Virus record (IMG/VR): IMGVR_UViG_3300042934_000760
Span: 1 to 29,465 of that record
Direction: 5' to 3' (one strand)
Origin: a virus
DNA: 29,465 bases
In this document: positions 16,258-24,065 of the stretch, piece after piece
Layout of the letters: each line of letters begins with the position of its first letter
Position numbering within the stretch: the first letter of the stretch is position 1
Notes under the pieces: model-generated
The model's input: only the letters and a program-made list of their open reading frames with translations
Database searches by the model: none
What the model was told of the DNA's origin: nothing
Translations under genes and position numbers: made by a program

Positions 16258-16797
16258 ATGCCAGATGAAATTATCAGACAGCGGGTGGCCGACATCGGCA
16301 ACGCTTACATCCGCAACAACGCCAATAGTGGGATCTCATGGGGGACAAACAGTTACCCTTCCGGTTCCATTGCTGGTTGGTTCCGTGGGACAACCGCGGG
16401 GCGTGGGGAGGCCCTGAGTGCCGGTAGCTTTGCAGGCGGTGAAACCTCTGCCAGTCAGACTGCGGCGGTCCTGCGAAACTTCGTGAACGTCTTCACTGAG
16501 ATCCGGACCACGCGGATTGTAATTTACTACCTCGACTACCGTTATGGAACGACGGTCCAGTACGACGGTACCGCTGTGGCTCACACCGTCTATGGCGTGG
16601 GCGATGTCGGCAGCAACGTAGGTTTGCCCGGCCTGACCGCCGGTGCTGAAATGGACCTGAACAACCTGAATGCCAGCTGTAACAACCTTTTGAACAATTA
16701 CTGGGCCAACGCCCGTAATACAGTCCTTACGCTGACCAACACGATCTGCCACACCAGTTGCCACGGTAACTGTCACTGTGCCCGCGGTCGTCGTTGA
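16258..16797 (+). CDS. Cys/His-tailed protein, candidate substrate of radical SAM enzymes
   Basis: 179 residues, unrecognised as a family. Residues 1-60 are Gly/Ser/Ala-rich, the middle (about 60-130) is beta-rich with aromatic residues, and about 130-160 is Asn-rich. The C-terminus is striking: C164-H-T-S-C168-H-G-N-C172-H-C174-A-R-G-R-R, that is CX3CX3C with each of these cysteines followed by His, then a free basic end. One more Cys is near 143. Location between rSAM-1 and the next genes, and the CXXX-repeat tail, recall precursor peptides of radical SAM RiPP systems, though it is longer than usual. Alternatives are a metal-binding virion protein or an unusual haem-binding tail (CXXXCH). 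AAGGGG lies just before the ATG. Confidence 0.8.
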   Translation: MPDEIIRQRVADIGNAYIRNNANSGISWGTNSYPSGSIAGWFRGTTAGRGEALSAGSFAGGETSASQTAAVLRNFVNVFTEIRTTRIVIYYLDYRYGTTVQYDGTAVAHTVYGVGDVGSNVGLPGLTAGAEMDLNNLNASCNNLLNNYWANARNTVLTLTNTICHTSCHGNCHCARGRR

Positions 16798-16810
16798 TCT
16801 GGAGTTAACC

Positions 16811-17671
16811 ATGTCTGAAGAAAAGCCCCAACTATACGGTTATCCAATCCCTGACATGAAAAAGGTGGTCGCTGCATTGAGCGAACCGGATAAACCGAAG
16901 GTAACAAAGGTAGCCAGTGGCGAGGTCATTCAGATCCATACCGCGGCGCCTATTCCTCCGGCTGAACTGAAGCGTAAGTTCTCCGAAGACGTCGAGTTCA
17001 TCTTGGACTACGACGCTGGGCGCTTCAAGGGCAAGACGCTGATGGTCTACCTCTCCAACTTGGACATCAAGGTTCAGTTGAAGTTGAATGACGAGACTTC
17101 AGCCCTCGAGTTGCTGGCGGAGTACCTGAAGATCACCACGCTGGTCAAGATCCCTGAAATGGAGAACTTGGCCATCAACATGCTGCTGGCGCACATGGGT
17201 CGTCCGAACTTCCTCGACTTTGACCCGTCGGCCTTCTTGGCGGAGAACAAAGCGTCGCTGGACATGTGGGAACGTCGGATCAACTCCCTGACGCTCTTTG
17301 CCATGTACTCTCTGGACAAGGAGAAGTACAAGGACTACATCGAAAGCTTCCCGGAAGATCCGGACGATGGCGTGACGGGCCTCAACTTCGTGCACCTGAT
17401 CAAACATGATCTGTTTCCGCTGCTGTTGGCCGATGTGCCAGAGAGCAAGTGGAACTGGAACAAGAAGTACTTCACCGAGTACATGTTTGCCGGTGCCAAC
17501 CTGTTCAAGTATTTCGCCGATGACAACAACCCGCTGTTTGTGGGCATCTTGGCCATCAGCGATCCCGAAGCGTTCAAAGCGATTGCCCCACAGATCGAGA
17601 AAACCCGCCAAGGGTTGAACGAACTCAAAGCCTCGCTCCAGTTGAGGATCGACCATGTACCATCTGTTTGA
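16811..17671 (+). CDS. Unknown protein inside the radical SAM region
   Basis: 286 residues, unrecognised. Soluble; the first 55 residues are Pro/Lys-rich and probably flexible (MSEEKPQLYGYPIPDMKKVV), the rest is largely helical with many Leu, Phe and acidic residues. There are no Cys-rich motifs, so it is not itself an iron-sulfur enzyme. I start at the ATG at 16811 with GGAG six bases upstream; a GTG at 16778 would overlap the previous gene. It overlaps the next gene by 17 bases, indicating coupled expression. Possible roles are a chaperone or docking partner for the substrate, or a tail assembly protein; the sequence does not decide. Confidence 0.8.
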   Translation: MSEEKPQLYGYPIPDMKKVVAALSEPDKPKVTKVASGEVIQIHTAAPIPPAELKRKFSEDVEFILDYDAGRFKGKTLMVYLSNLDIKVQLKLNDETSALELLAEYLKITTLVKIPEMENLAINMLLAHMGRPNFLDFDPSAFLAENKASLDMWERRINSLTLFAMYSLDKEKYKDYIESFPEDPDDGVTGLNFVHLIKHDLFPLLLADVPESKWNWNKKYFTEYMFAGANLFKYFADDNNPLFVGILAISDPEAFKAIAPQIEKTRQGLNELKASLQLRIDHVPSV

Positions 17672-18713
17672 CAAAGTCTACGTCGATACCGAATCGCGCG
17701 TGGATCGGTCTCAGGACCACATCACCATTGGCCCGCGCATTGGCTACGAGTTCTTTGCTGCACCGAACACAGTGGCCGGTGAGCAGTTCGGCTTTGCTCA
17801 GTCGCTGGACAACTGGACCCCTGAAGAGTTCGAGACCATCTTCGGTAAAGCCCTGCTCGATGGCGACAAAGTCTACGTCTACGCTGACGGTCAGTCGTAC
17901 CTGCGCATTTACACGATGCTGGTTAAAGCGTTGCTGCCCAAAGTGGACTTGGACACCTTCAAGTGGATCATGCTCTGCAAGAAGGCCACGTTCAACACCT
18001 CGCTCACCAACATCCGCAAGCCTGCGACTGATGTCCTGTCGACGGTCGTGATCAACACCAAGGTCATCGAAGAGCTGTTTGCCTTTGAAGACCCGCTGTT
18101 GGGTGCCATGGAAACCCTGGTGCAACTGGACGAGCATAAGCTGTCGCTCGAATGGCGCATCCTGCGCCTGAAGACTGACGGTCGTGTGGGCAAGATCCCG
18201 CGGTTGCTCAAAGGTCTGCTGCGCCGGATTGCTCTGGCCAACACGCACGATGCGTTGGACGTCTGGGGCCGTATCCTGACTGACCAAGAGCACTGGGAGT
18301 TCGGTGGCTGCGACATGGAGACCCTGCTCAATGCAGACACGGTCTTCCAAGGCTCCCTGAACCTTCACTACGCCTCAAGTCAGATCTTCCTGCAACCTGA
18401 CCTCTTCAAGAACCCACCGCCTGATGAGTGGATCTGTGGGCTCTTGCAGGAACTGATCGAGTTGCTCGAGCATTGCGACGAAGGGCCGACGGCTGGCCGT
18501 ACACGTTTGGTTCTGAAGTTGCTACAAGACTCGGACAAGAACGTCTACGACCCAACGGTCTGTCTGGAACGGGTCATGACCATGTTCTACGGCAACAAGC
18601 GTCTCGCACTGCCTAACCGCGATTCCGGCAAATACGACGAGAACCTCATCCGTTTCATCCTCGGCACTGACAAGGCGCGTCTGCAAGCCTGTGTCCAAGG
18701 AGCGCAATGGTGA
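17655..18713 (+). CDS. Unknown protein inside the radical SAM region
   Basis: 352 residues, unrecognised. It starts MYHLFDKVYVDTESRVDRSQ; the first half is mixed alpha/beta, the second largely helical (LKGLLRRIALANTHDALDVW and LLQELIELLEHCDE). No membrane segment and no clear catalytic motif; five cysteines are scattered without cluster spacing. GAGG lies seven bases before the ATG, which overlaps the previous gene by 17 bases; its own end overlaps rSAM-2 by 7. The tight coupling on both sides suggests that it works with rSAM-2 and the upstream protein, as a partner or as a substrate, but that is inference. Confidence 0.8.
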   Translation: MYHLFDKVYVDTESRVDRSQDHITIGPRIGYEFFAAPNTVAGEQFGFAQSLDNWTPEEFETIFGKALLDGDKVYVYADGQSYLRIYTMLVKALLPKVDLDTFKWIMLCKKATFNTSLTNIRKPATDVLSTVVINTKVIEELFAFEDPLLGAMETLVQLDEHKLSLEWRILRLKTDGRVGKIPRLLKGLLRRIALANTHDALDVWGRILTDQEHWEFGGCDMETLLNADTVFQGSLNLHYASSQIFLQPDLFKNPPPDEWICGLLQELIELLEHCDEGPTAGRTRLVLKLLQDSDKNVYDPTVCLERVMTMFYGNKRLALPNRDSGKYDENLIRFILGTDKARLQACVQGAQW

Positions 18714-19708
18714 GTAATCTGATCCCTGTAGTGGACTTATTGCAGGACAAGAAAGGGAAGTTCAAGGAAGCTCACCTGATCCTGTTCGAAAAATGCAATA
18801 TGCGTTGCTCTTTCTGCCACCAAGACCATGACAGTGAAGTCGGTCTGAACGGGGATGCGATCTCAGCCAAAGTTGATACGTTCTTAGCCAACGCTCACCC
18901 GGATGAGGCCTACGTGGTCAACATGACGGGTGGGGAGTTGTTCATGGACGACATCCCAGATTGGATGTTTGGCCATTACCTGATTGCAGGTAAGCGCATC
19001 CTCAAGCATTTCAAAGAAGTGAAGCTGGTGTTCGGCACGAACCTCGTCTACGAGAACGTCACCCGTGTGCGCCAGCTGATCGAGAACCTCAAGCCGTACG
19101 GTCATGCGTGCCTGGCGACGTCATACGACCCCGCTGGCCGCTTCAACCCGAAGCAGCACCGTTTATTCCTGAAGAACCTCGATCTGGTGGAGGACTTGGT
19201 TGAGACGGTGAATGTCGTGATCACCCGTCAGAACATCCAGTTGTTCTTGGATGGCAATGAAGGGGAGGAGTTTGACAAGTTCTGCATCCTCTACGACGTC
19301 TACTTCGACCATTACATCCCCAGCGAGCGTTACACGGAACACCAACCGTCTGAAGACCAGATCAGTCAGTTGTACCTGACCCTCAATAGACGCTACCCCG
19401 ATTCCTACCCCATCAAGGCATGGAAAGAACAGCGCTTTAATGACACAACCTGTCGCTCCACGAAGATCATCAACAAAGATGGTGTCGTGACGACTTGTTG
19501 GTCTGAGGCCGGGAAAGACTCCATCCTCGATGAAGGTGCAGGGCTGGCCGCCAAACATGCCGCAGAAGAACGCTTCCTTGAGAAGTACGACTGTTTGGCC
19601 TGTGAGTACTACCAGCGTTGTGGCCTGCGGTGCTTCTTGCACCACAGCTTCGTGGAAGATGGCAGTAACGAGTGCCAGATCAAAAAGATGTTCGACGCAA
19701 TCCTGTAA
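18707..19708 (+). CDS. Radical SAM/SPASM enzyme 2 (rSAM-2)
   Basis: 333 residues. CNMRCSFC (C30, C34, C37) is a canonical CX3CX2C motif; MTGGELF supplies the GGE motif. The SPASM-type end reads TTCRSTKIINKDGVVTTC, then CLACEYYQRCGLRC and a last Cys in SNECQ. AAGGAG lies upstream of the ATG, which overlaps the previous gene by 7 bases. It is the last gene before a perfect 15-base hairpin, so it closes the first transcription unit of the region. Radical SAM chemistry on a peptide or protein is the likely role; sequence resemblance to rSAM-1 is limited mainly to the motifs, so it probably acts on a different site or substrate. Confidence 0.93.
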   Translation: MVSNLIPVVDLLQDKKGKFKEAHLILFEKCNMRCSFCHQDHDSEVGLNGDAISAKVDTFLANAHPDEAYVVNMTGGELFMDDIPDWMFGHYLIAGKRILKHFKEVKLVFGTNLVYENVTRVRQLIENLKPYGHACLATSYDPAGRFNPKQHRLFLKNLDLVEDLVETVNVVITRQNIQLFLDGNEGEEFDKFCILYDVYFDHYIPSERYTEHQPSEDQISQLYLTLNRRYPDSYPIKAWKEQRFNDTTCRSTKIINKDGVVTTCWSEAGKDSILDEGAGLAAKHAAEERFLEKYDCLACEYYQRCGLRCFLHHSFVEDGSNECQIKKMFDAIL

Positions 19709-19711
19709 CGG

Positions 19712-19744
19712 CATAGATGCAGGGGCTCAGCCCCTGCATCTATG
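19712..19744 (+). terminator. Hairpin terminator within the radical SAM region
   Basis: Perfect 15-base arms CATAGATGCAGGGGC (19712-19726) and GCCCCTGCATCTATG (19730-19744) with a TCA loop, followed by TTCTATATT. It is the strongest perfect stem in the window apart from 27411-27444. It separates rSAM-2 from the second group rSAM-3 to rSAM-6. Confidence 0.85.
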
Positions 19745-19822
19745 TTCTATATTGGTGGTTCAAGACTTAAAACTTTACTGTCTCATCCATATGACCGCTA
19801 CTTCATATTCGGAGGTCTGATC
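19745..19822 (+). promoter_or_regulatory. Probable promoter/leader of the second radical SAM unit
   Basis: 78 AT-rich bases between the hairpin and a small frame starting at 19823. As all downstream genes to 27388 are close together on the same strand, a promoter is expected here. GGAGG at 19811-19815 is an excellent ribosome site for the GTG at 19823. No confident -35/-10 pair is seen. Confidence 0.45.
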
Positions 19823-20032
19823 GTGATTACCGAATTTCCTTTGACTGCTGATGGCTACGAAAGCGCTGTACAATGGATCAGAAGGCACGGTCATGCAGAC
19901 AAGCTGGAAGAGACGCCCACGCTGCCTTGCATGACCGTCATCATCCTTGCCAACCAACTCAGGAACCATCCTTGTGGATTTGATCATCAAGCCGACAGTG
20001 CGTTGCAACTTCAAGTGCACCTTTTGCTCTAG
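19823..20032 (+). CDS. Small upstream frame overlapping rSAM-3 (leader or displaced N-terminus)
   Basis: 69 residues from a GTG with GGAGG seven bases upstream, the best ribosome site nearby. It starts VITEFPLTADGYESAVQWIR, has no known motif, and overlaps the radical SAM frame by 59 bases in another reading frame. It may be a small protein that couples translation to rSAM-3, or the true N-terminus of rSAM-3 cut off by a one-base frameshift. A CTC-AGG pair near 19958-19963 is a place where a +1 shift would join the frames. Its codon use looks normal in its first 45 codons and less so beyond. Confidence 0.5.
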   Translation: MITEFPLTADGYESAVQWIRRHGHADKLEETPTLPCMTVIILANQLRNHPCGFDHQADSALQLQVHLLL

Positions 20033-21068
20033 CACCCATCTTTCTGACGATGTCACCGAGATTGTTGAACTGGCTGACATCGACGCGTTTATCAAACGCT
20101 ACCCATGGACCAACACCGTCATCTTGAATGGCGGTGATCCGTTGATGATGAAGCCGGAGTACTACTTCGCCATTATCGACATCCTGGAGAAGTACGACTG
20201 CCCTGCCAACTTGTCCTTTACCAGTAACCTCTGGGCTTTCTACAAGAAGCCGCTCAAGTGGGCACCCTTGTTCCGTCACCCGCGTGTGGCGATGACCACC
20301 TCGTTCCAATACGGGGATGCTCGCTTAAAAGGCGATGGTACGGTCTTTACCGAAGACGAGTTCGTTGACGTCACGGACCTGTTCTTTAAATACGTCGGTT
20401 ATCGCCCTGACTTCATTGCCGTCATTGACAAGTCCAATGAAGACACCGTGATTGCAACGGTTGAACTGGCCAAGCGGTTAGGTGTCGAGGCGAAAGTCAA
20501 TTATGCCGTGGCCTCAGGCCCTGTCGTGGAGAACCGTGGTGTCCTGATGGGCAATGCAAACACCATGTACACTCAAGCCGACATGTACGAGCAGTACTTG
20601 GCGATTCATGATGCTGGACTGGCACAGTACGAGTACAGCACCAAGCAAATGCTGATTCGGTTACGACATGGGGCGACCACTTGCCCATTGGCCCGTGATT
20701 GCGATTCGGGTATTCGTTCGATGCAGCCGGGGCGTAACTACCACTCCTGTGGGGCCTTCGGGGATGACCTTCAATACCCGATCGACTTTGACCGGGAAAT
20801 GGCCGGTGAGTTCTTCACCCCGTTGCAGAACCGTGAGGAACTGCACTCGATGAAGGATGCCTGCAACGCCTGTCCTATGTTTGCGATCTGCAACGGTTGC
20901 AAGAAGACCATTGCGGACACCAGGCGTCTGGGTCTGACCGAACACCATTGCCGCAAGATGAAATCCCTTGCGCCGCGCATCATTGCCTTGAACGGCATGA
21001 GCGAGTATCTGGAACCCACGCCGTACGAAGACGAATCTGTCCAGTTGATCCCGGCGTTGTCAATCTAA
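19974..21068 (+). CDS. Radical SAM enzyme 3 (rSAM-3)
   Basis: About 364 residues from a GTG at 19974, which has AGGA nine bases upstream; a TTG at 19947 is an alternative start. The iron-sulfur motif is CNFKCTFC (C11, C15, C18 from this start), followed by LNGGDPL, a GGE-like motif with Asp. The C-terminal SPASM-like set includes TTCPLARDC, NYHSCGAF, CNACPMFAICNGCKK and HHCRK. It leads a run of four radical SAM genes separated by 10 bases or overlapping. The start is unusual because there is no ATG before the cysteine motif and a well-supported small frame runs just upstream. Protein or peptide modification is likely; substrate unknown. Confidence 0.9.
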   Translation: MDLIIKPTVRCNFKCTFCSSTHLSDDVTEIVELADIDAFIKRYPWTNTVILNGGDPLMMKPEYYFAIIDILEKYDCPANLSFTSNLWAFYKKPLKWAPLFRHPRVAMTTSFQYGDARLKGDGTVFTEDEFVDVTDLFFKYVGYRPDFIAVIDKSNEDTVIATVELAKRLGVEAKVNYAVASGPVVENRGVLMGNANTMYTQADMYEQYLAIHDAGLAQYEYSTKQMLIRLRHGATTCPLARDCDSGIRSMQPGRNYHSCGAFGDDLQYPIDFDREMAGEFFTPLQNREELHSMKDACNACPMFAICNGCKKTIADTRRLGLTEHHCRKMKSLAPRIIALNGMSEYLEPTPYEDESVQLIPALSI

Positions 21069-21078
21069 AGAGTGTCCC

Positions 21079-22020
21079 ATGGAAAAGCCGTTTATCAACC
21101 TCAGCGTCAACCCGTGGTACTACTGCAACTTTCGCTGCAACTTCTGTTACCTCACCGAAGCACAGTTGAGCAACAAGCAGTTCTTGAGCCTTGAACGGTT
21201 TGAGGAGATGCTCGATGAAGTCATGGTCCATTATCAAGTGGGCCACATCGACATCTACGGTGGGGAAGTCTTGCTGCTGCCTGTCGAGTACCTGATGGGC
21301 TTGAAGGATATCCTGCACAGCCGCGGGATTGATGACATCGTCTTGGTGACGAACCTGTCCCTGACAAACGCGGTCAGTGAAGACCCGGACTTTGAGATCT
21401 CGGTCTCGTACGACTTCGGCGCACGGGAGAAGCATGAGCTGGTGTTCCAGAACATGCTCATGATGCCCAACCGGTTCAACATCCTGACATTGGCCTCTCG
21501 TACGTTCTTAGACACGGTGAGTGTGGACGAGTACGTTGACACCATGAACCTGCTAAGTCAGCTCAAAGGGGCTGAGATCAAGCCGTACAGCACCAACCAA
21601 GCCAACGTACACGATGTCAAGTACACCGAGTACGAAGAGTTCGTCTGGGCCGTGATCAATCACCCTGATCGGCGCTTCTACTTCGAGAACGAGACGCAGA
21701 TCAAAGCCTCGTTGGCCGGTGAGCGTAACGCGTTCAGCAACGACCATGTGTACATCACGCCTGAAGGCAAGTTCGCTGTGCTGGAGTTTGATGTCCACGG
21801 TCATGAATTCTTCTTGAACGTCGACACGGTCGAAGGCTATCAGGAATGGGCTGAGCTGGAAGTGGTCTACATCAAGGACAACTCGTTTTGCAAGACCTGT
21901 CCGTTCTTGGGCAACTGTTTGTCTGAACACTTGCGTGACGTGGAAAGTCTGGAGCATTCGTGCAACGGATTCCGAAACCTGTTAGAGAGGTATCAAGCCC
22001 ATGAAGATGGAACACGGTAG
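21079..22020 (+). CDS. Radical SAM enzyme 4 (rSAM-4)
   Basis: 313 residues. CNFRCNFC (C16, C20, C23) is the CX3CX2C motif, and IYGGEVLLLP the GGE motif. The C-terminal set is shorter than in rSAM-1 (CKTCPFLGNC ... HSCNG), consistent with one auxiliary cluster or a reduced SPASM domain. The N-terminus (MEKPFINLSVNPWYY) is short, as in many small radical SAM proteins. The start lies 10 bases after rSAM-3 and the end overlaps rSAM-5 by 20 bases. It is likely an additional peptide-modifying enzyme or a partner of one of its neighbours. Confidence 0.92.
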   Translation: MEKPFINLSVNPWYYCNFRCNFCYLTEAQLSNKQFLSLERFEEMLDEVMVHYQVGHIDIYGGEVLLLPVEYLMGLKDILHSRGIDDIVLVTNLSLTNAVSEDPDFEISVSYDFGAREKHELVFQNMLMMPNRFNILTLASRTFLDTVSVDEYVDTMNLLSQLKGAEIKPYSTNQANVHDVKYTEYEEFVWAVINHPDRRFYFENETQIKASLAGERNAFSNDHVYITPEGKFAVLEFDVHGHEFFLNVDTVEGYQEWAELEVVYIKDNSFCKTCPFLGNCLSEHLRDVESLEHSCNGFRNLLERYQAHEDGTR

Positions 22021-23083
22021 CGTCCAACACCGGCAGCGGCTGGAGATCACCCTGGACATCTTCCGGGGCTGTAAACATGCGTGCTCCGGTTGCATGATCG
22101 ACAAAGCCATGGGTGGGGATGTCACGGACATCCCTGAACTGCAAACCTTGATCCGTGAGATGGTCACGGCGGGTTACGTGGCGTTTGACTTGGGGGTGGG
22201 CCCTACGGACTACATGTCGTCGGAGAACACCCAGGAGGTCATGAGCAACCCGACCTTTCAAGCGATGGCACAGATGTTCCACCAAGTGACGTTCAACGCA
22301 GCGTTTCTTGAGAAGGACATGGACCAGTACGCCGCGATGGTGTCTGACATCGACGACGCTGTACCCGGCATGCCCATCCGTTTTCTCATCCCGGCCTCGC
22401 CTACGTTCTTTAAGACCGAGAAGTTCGGCAAGATGATCGAGGAGAAGTTGCAGTTTGTGAAAGACCAGTTCCAGCTAGCCTATCTCAATGAGGCAGGCTT
22501 TGTGGTCAACTGTACTCACGACACTGTGACCGATGACTTCGAAGCGCAGATGATGAACGGCTTTGACATCGAGTTCCCCGTGGAGAAGGATGACATTCTG
22601 AGCATCCCGTATGGCCGGGGTCAGAACAAGGACCTGATGATGGCGCAGAACATCCGTCGGGTGTCGCACCGCATCTCCTCCTTTTATGCCCAGCTCAATG
22701 GGGTCGATGAACGCCGTCGCAACCCGGACCTGCATCTGGACACAGGGACCATGGTGAACCTGTTGTACACCGGCGGGAAACTGTACTGGGTGCCGTTTCT
22801 GAAGGACGACTGTCCCTTCATTGACGATGACTTCAGCATTCCTCGTCCTTGGACGATGGAGAACCTGCTGGCCACCCGTACAAAGGCCCTGCAAGCCTCG
22901 CTAGAGCATTTAGAAGGCACGCCATGCCTCGTGTGCCCTTATCTGTCGAGCTGTGCTGAGAAGGGCATCACAAGCATCATGAAGAAGATGGCCATCAAGG
23001 ACTGTCTAGTGGGGTTAGAACATGCTCTCCCAATTGGTAGCCCAGACCTTCAACATCTCGTTGGAAGTGTTGACCGGGTGTAG
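22001..23083 (+). CDS. Radical SAM-like protein 5 (rSAM-5), diverged GGE region
   Basis: 360 residues. CKHACSGC (C24, C28, C31) keeps CX3CX2C, but the usual GGE motif is replaced by GVGPTDYMS at the same place. The end has CLVCPYLSSC and a further Cys (IKDCLVG), like the auxiliary-cluster half of a SPASM domain, after a RPW stretch (FSIPRPW). It is a tandem paralogue of rSAM-6 (shared VGPTD, GG.LY.VP, PRPW, CX2CX5CA). AGAGG lies ten bases before the ATG; the last 62 bases overlap rSAM-6. It is clearly of the radical SAM family by motif; whether SAM binding is intact without GGE is an open point. Confidence 0.85.
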   Translation: MKMEHGSVQHRQRLEITLDIFRGCKHACSGCMIDKAMGGDVTDIPELQTLIREMVTAGYVAFDLGVGPTDYMSSENTQEVMSNPTFQAMAQMFHQVTFNAAFLEKDMDQYAAMVSDIDDAVPGMPIRFLIPASPTFFKTEKFGKMIEEKLQFVKDQFQLAYLNEAGFVVNCTHDTVTDDFEAQMMNGFDIEFPVEKDDILSIPYGRGQNKDLMMAQNIRRVSHRISSFYAQLNGVDERRRNPDLHLDTGTMVNLLYTGGKLYWVPFLKDDCPFIDDDFSIPRPWTMENLLATRTKALQASLEHLEGTPCLVCPYLSSCAEKGITSIMKKMAIKDCLVGLEHALPIGSPDLQHLVGSVDRV

Positions 23084-24065
23084 GTACAGTTGTGCCGGGT
23101 GTACAGTGGAGAAGAACTTTGCTCCACTGGACATCTCGGAGAAAGACACGGACGATCTGATTGCTTTGATCCACAGTCTTAAAGACGACGGGTTCCGGTT
23201 GCTGGAATACCGTGTGGGTCCAACCGACATCATCAGTGCAGACAATGGCTTTGCAGCGCTGGACCATCGACTCTCTCGTGAGTTCGGTAAGCTCTACAAA
23301 GCCTTGAACCTGAACATGGCGATGCTCGACACCAAAGGCTTTGAAGAGTTGGCCACGTTGGTGGAGGACGTCATTCCGGGCAAGAAGCTCAGCGTGACGA
23401 TTCCTATGTCGTTAAAGAATACCCGCAATACCAAGTACCTTGCAGAGCTTAAAAAACGCATTCTGTATTTCAAGAGCCTGCTGCCCACCGTTGATTTCAA
23501 CCGGGTGTACTTGGCATTGAACGTCGGCGAGGATACGCTCAAGCACCTGAGCACGGAAAGCTACGACCACGCGCATGACTTGGATCTGGGTGTGGGCATT
23601 GTGGTGGAGTTCCCGTTCAACCATTCCCGTAAAGGGTTTGGGAATCTGCTGGTCGCTGAAGAGTTCAAGGCTGACTTGACTGAATTCATTGACTTCATGA
23701 AGACGCGGGTCAACACCAAGAGCTTTCGTCCGTTGCAGCCTGCTGTTCTAGAAGGCTTTGAGTTCACTTACCGTGGGGGCGAGCTGTACTCGGTTCCAGT
23801 GGTCGTGGAGAACCTGCCTGTGTTTCATCCTAAGTTCCTGTTGCCCCGTCCGTGGAATGCTGCGACGGTGTATGGTTACAAGGAGGAGACCTACTACAGC
23901 AACCTTGAGAAGTACGTGGTGCACCCAACCTGTGGGGACTGCTGCTTCTTGGATCACTGTGCACGGGGTGACGTTCACCGTATCATGGAATTGATCGGCA
24001 CAGACAAATGCCTGACCGACTCCAAAAACCAACTTCAGTACTATCACGTCGAGAGTCCTTCATGA
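23022..24065 (+). CDS. Radical SAM-like protein 6 (rSAM-6), paralogue of rSAM-5
   Basis: 347 residues. CRYSCAGC (C20, C24, C27) gives CX3CX2C; YRVGPTDIIS takes the place of GGE as in rSAM-5. The C-terminal cluster is CGDCCFLDHCARG and a later DKCLTD. The whole protein parallels rSAM-5, including GGELYSVPVV and LLPRPWN, so the pair arose by duplication and may act as a heterodimer or on two positions of one substrate. Its ATG lies within the end of rSAM-5 (62-base overlap), with GGGG upstream; its end overlaps the next oxygenase gene by an ATGA. This makes it part of one tightly coupled unit. Confidence 0.85.
   Translation: MLSQLVAQTFNISLEVLTGCRYSCAGCTVEKNFAPLDISEKDTDDLIALIHSLKDDGFRLLEYRVGPTDIISADNGFAALDHRLSREFGKLYKALNLNMAMLDTKGFEELATLVEDVIPGKKLSVTIPMSLKNTRNTKYLAELKKRILYFKSLLPTVDFNRVYLALNVGEDTLKHLSTESYDHAHDLDLGVGIVVEFPFNHSRKGFGNLLVAEEFKADLTEFIDFMKTRVNTKSFRPLQPAVLEGFEFTYRGGELYSVPVVVENLPVFHPKFLLPRPWNAATVYGYKEETYYSNLEKYVVHPTCGDCCFLDHCARGDVHRIMELIGTDKCLTDSKNQLQYYHVESPS

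Noticed and set aside
16747-16797. Haem c attachment motif in the Cys/His-tailed protein
   Set aside because: The spacing is CXXXCH, not the usual CXXCH, and no signal peptide directs the protein to the periplasm, where haem attachment occurs. It is kept only as an alternative.
15199-24065. Queuosine (QueE) or ribonucleotide reductase activator (NrdG) assignment for the radical SAM genes
   Set aside because: All six are 310-360 residues with C-terminal cysteine clusters, unlike NrdG (about 150) and QueE (about 220), and no QueC/QueD or NrdD partner is visible.
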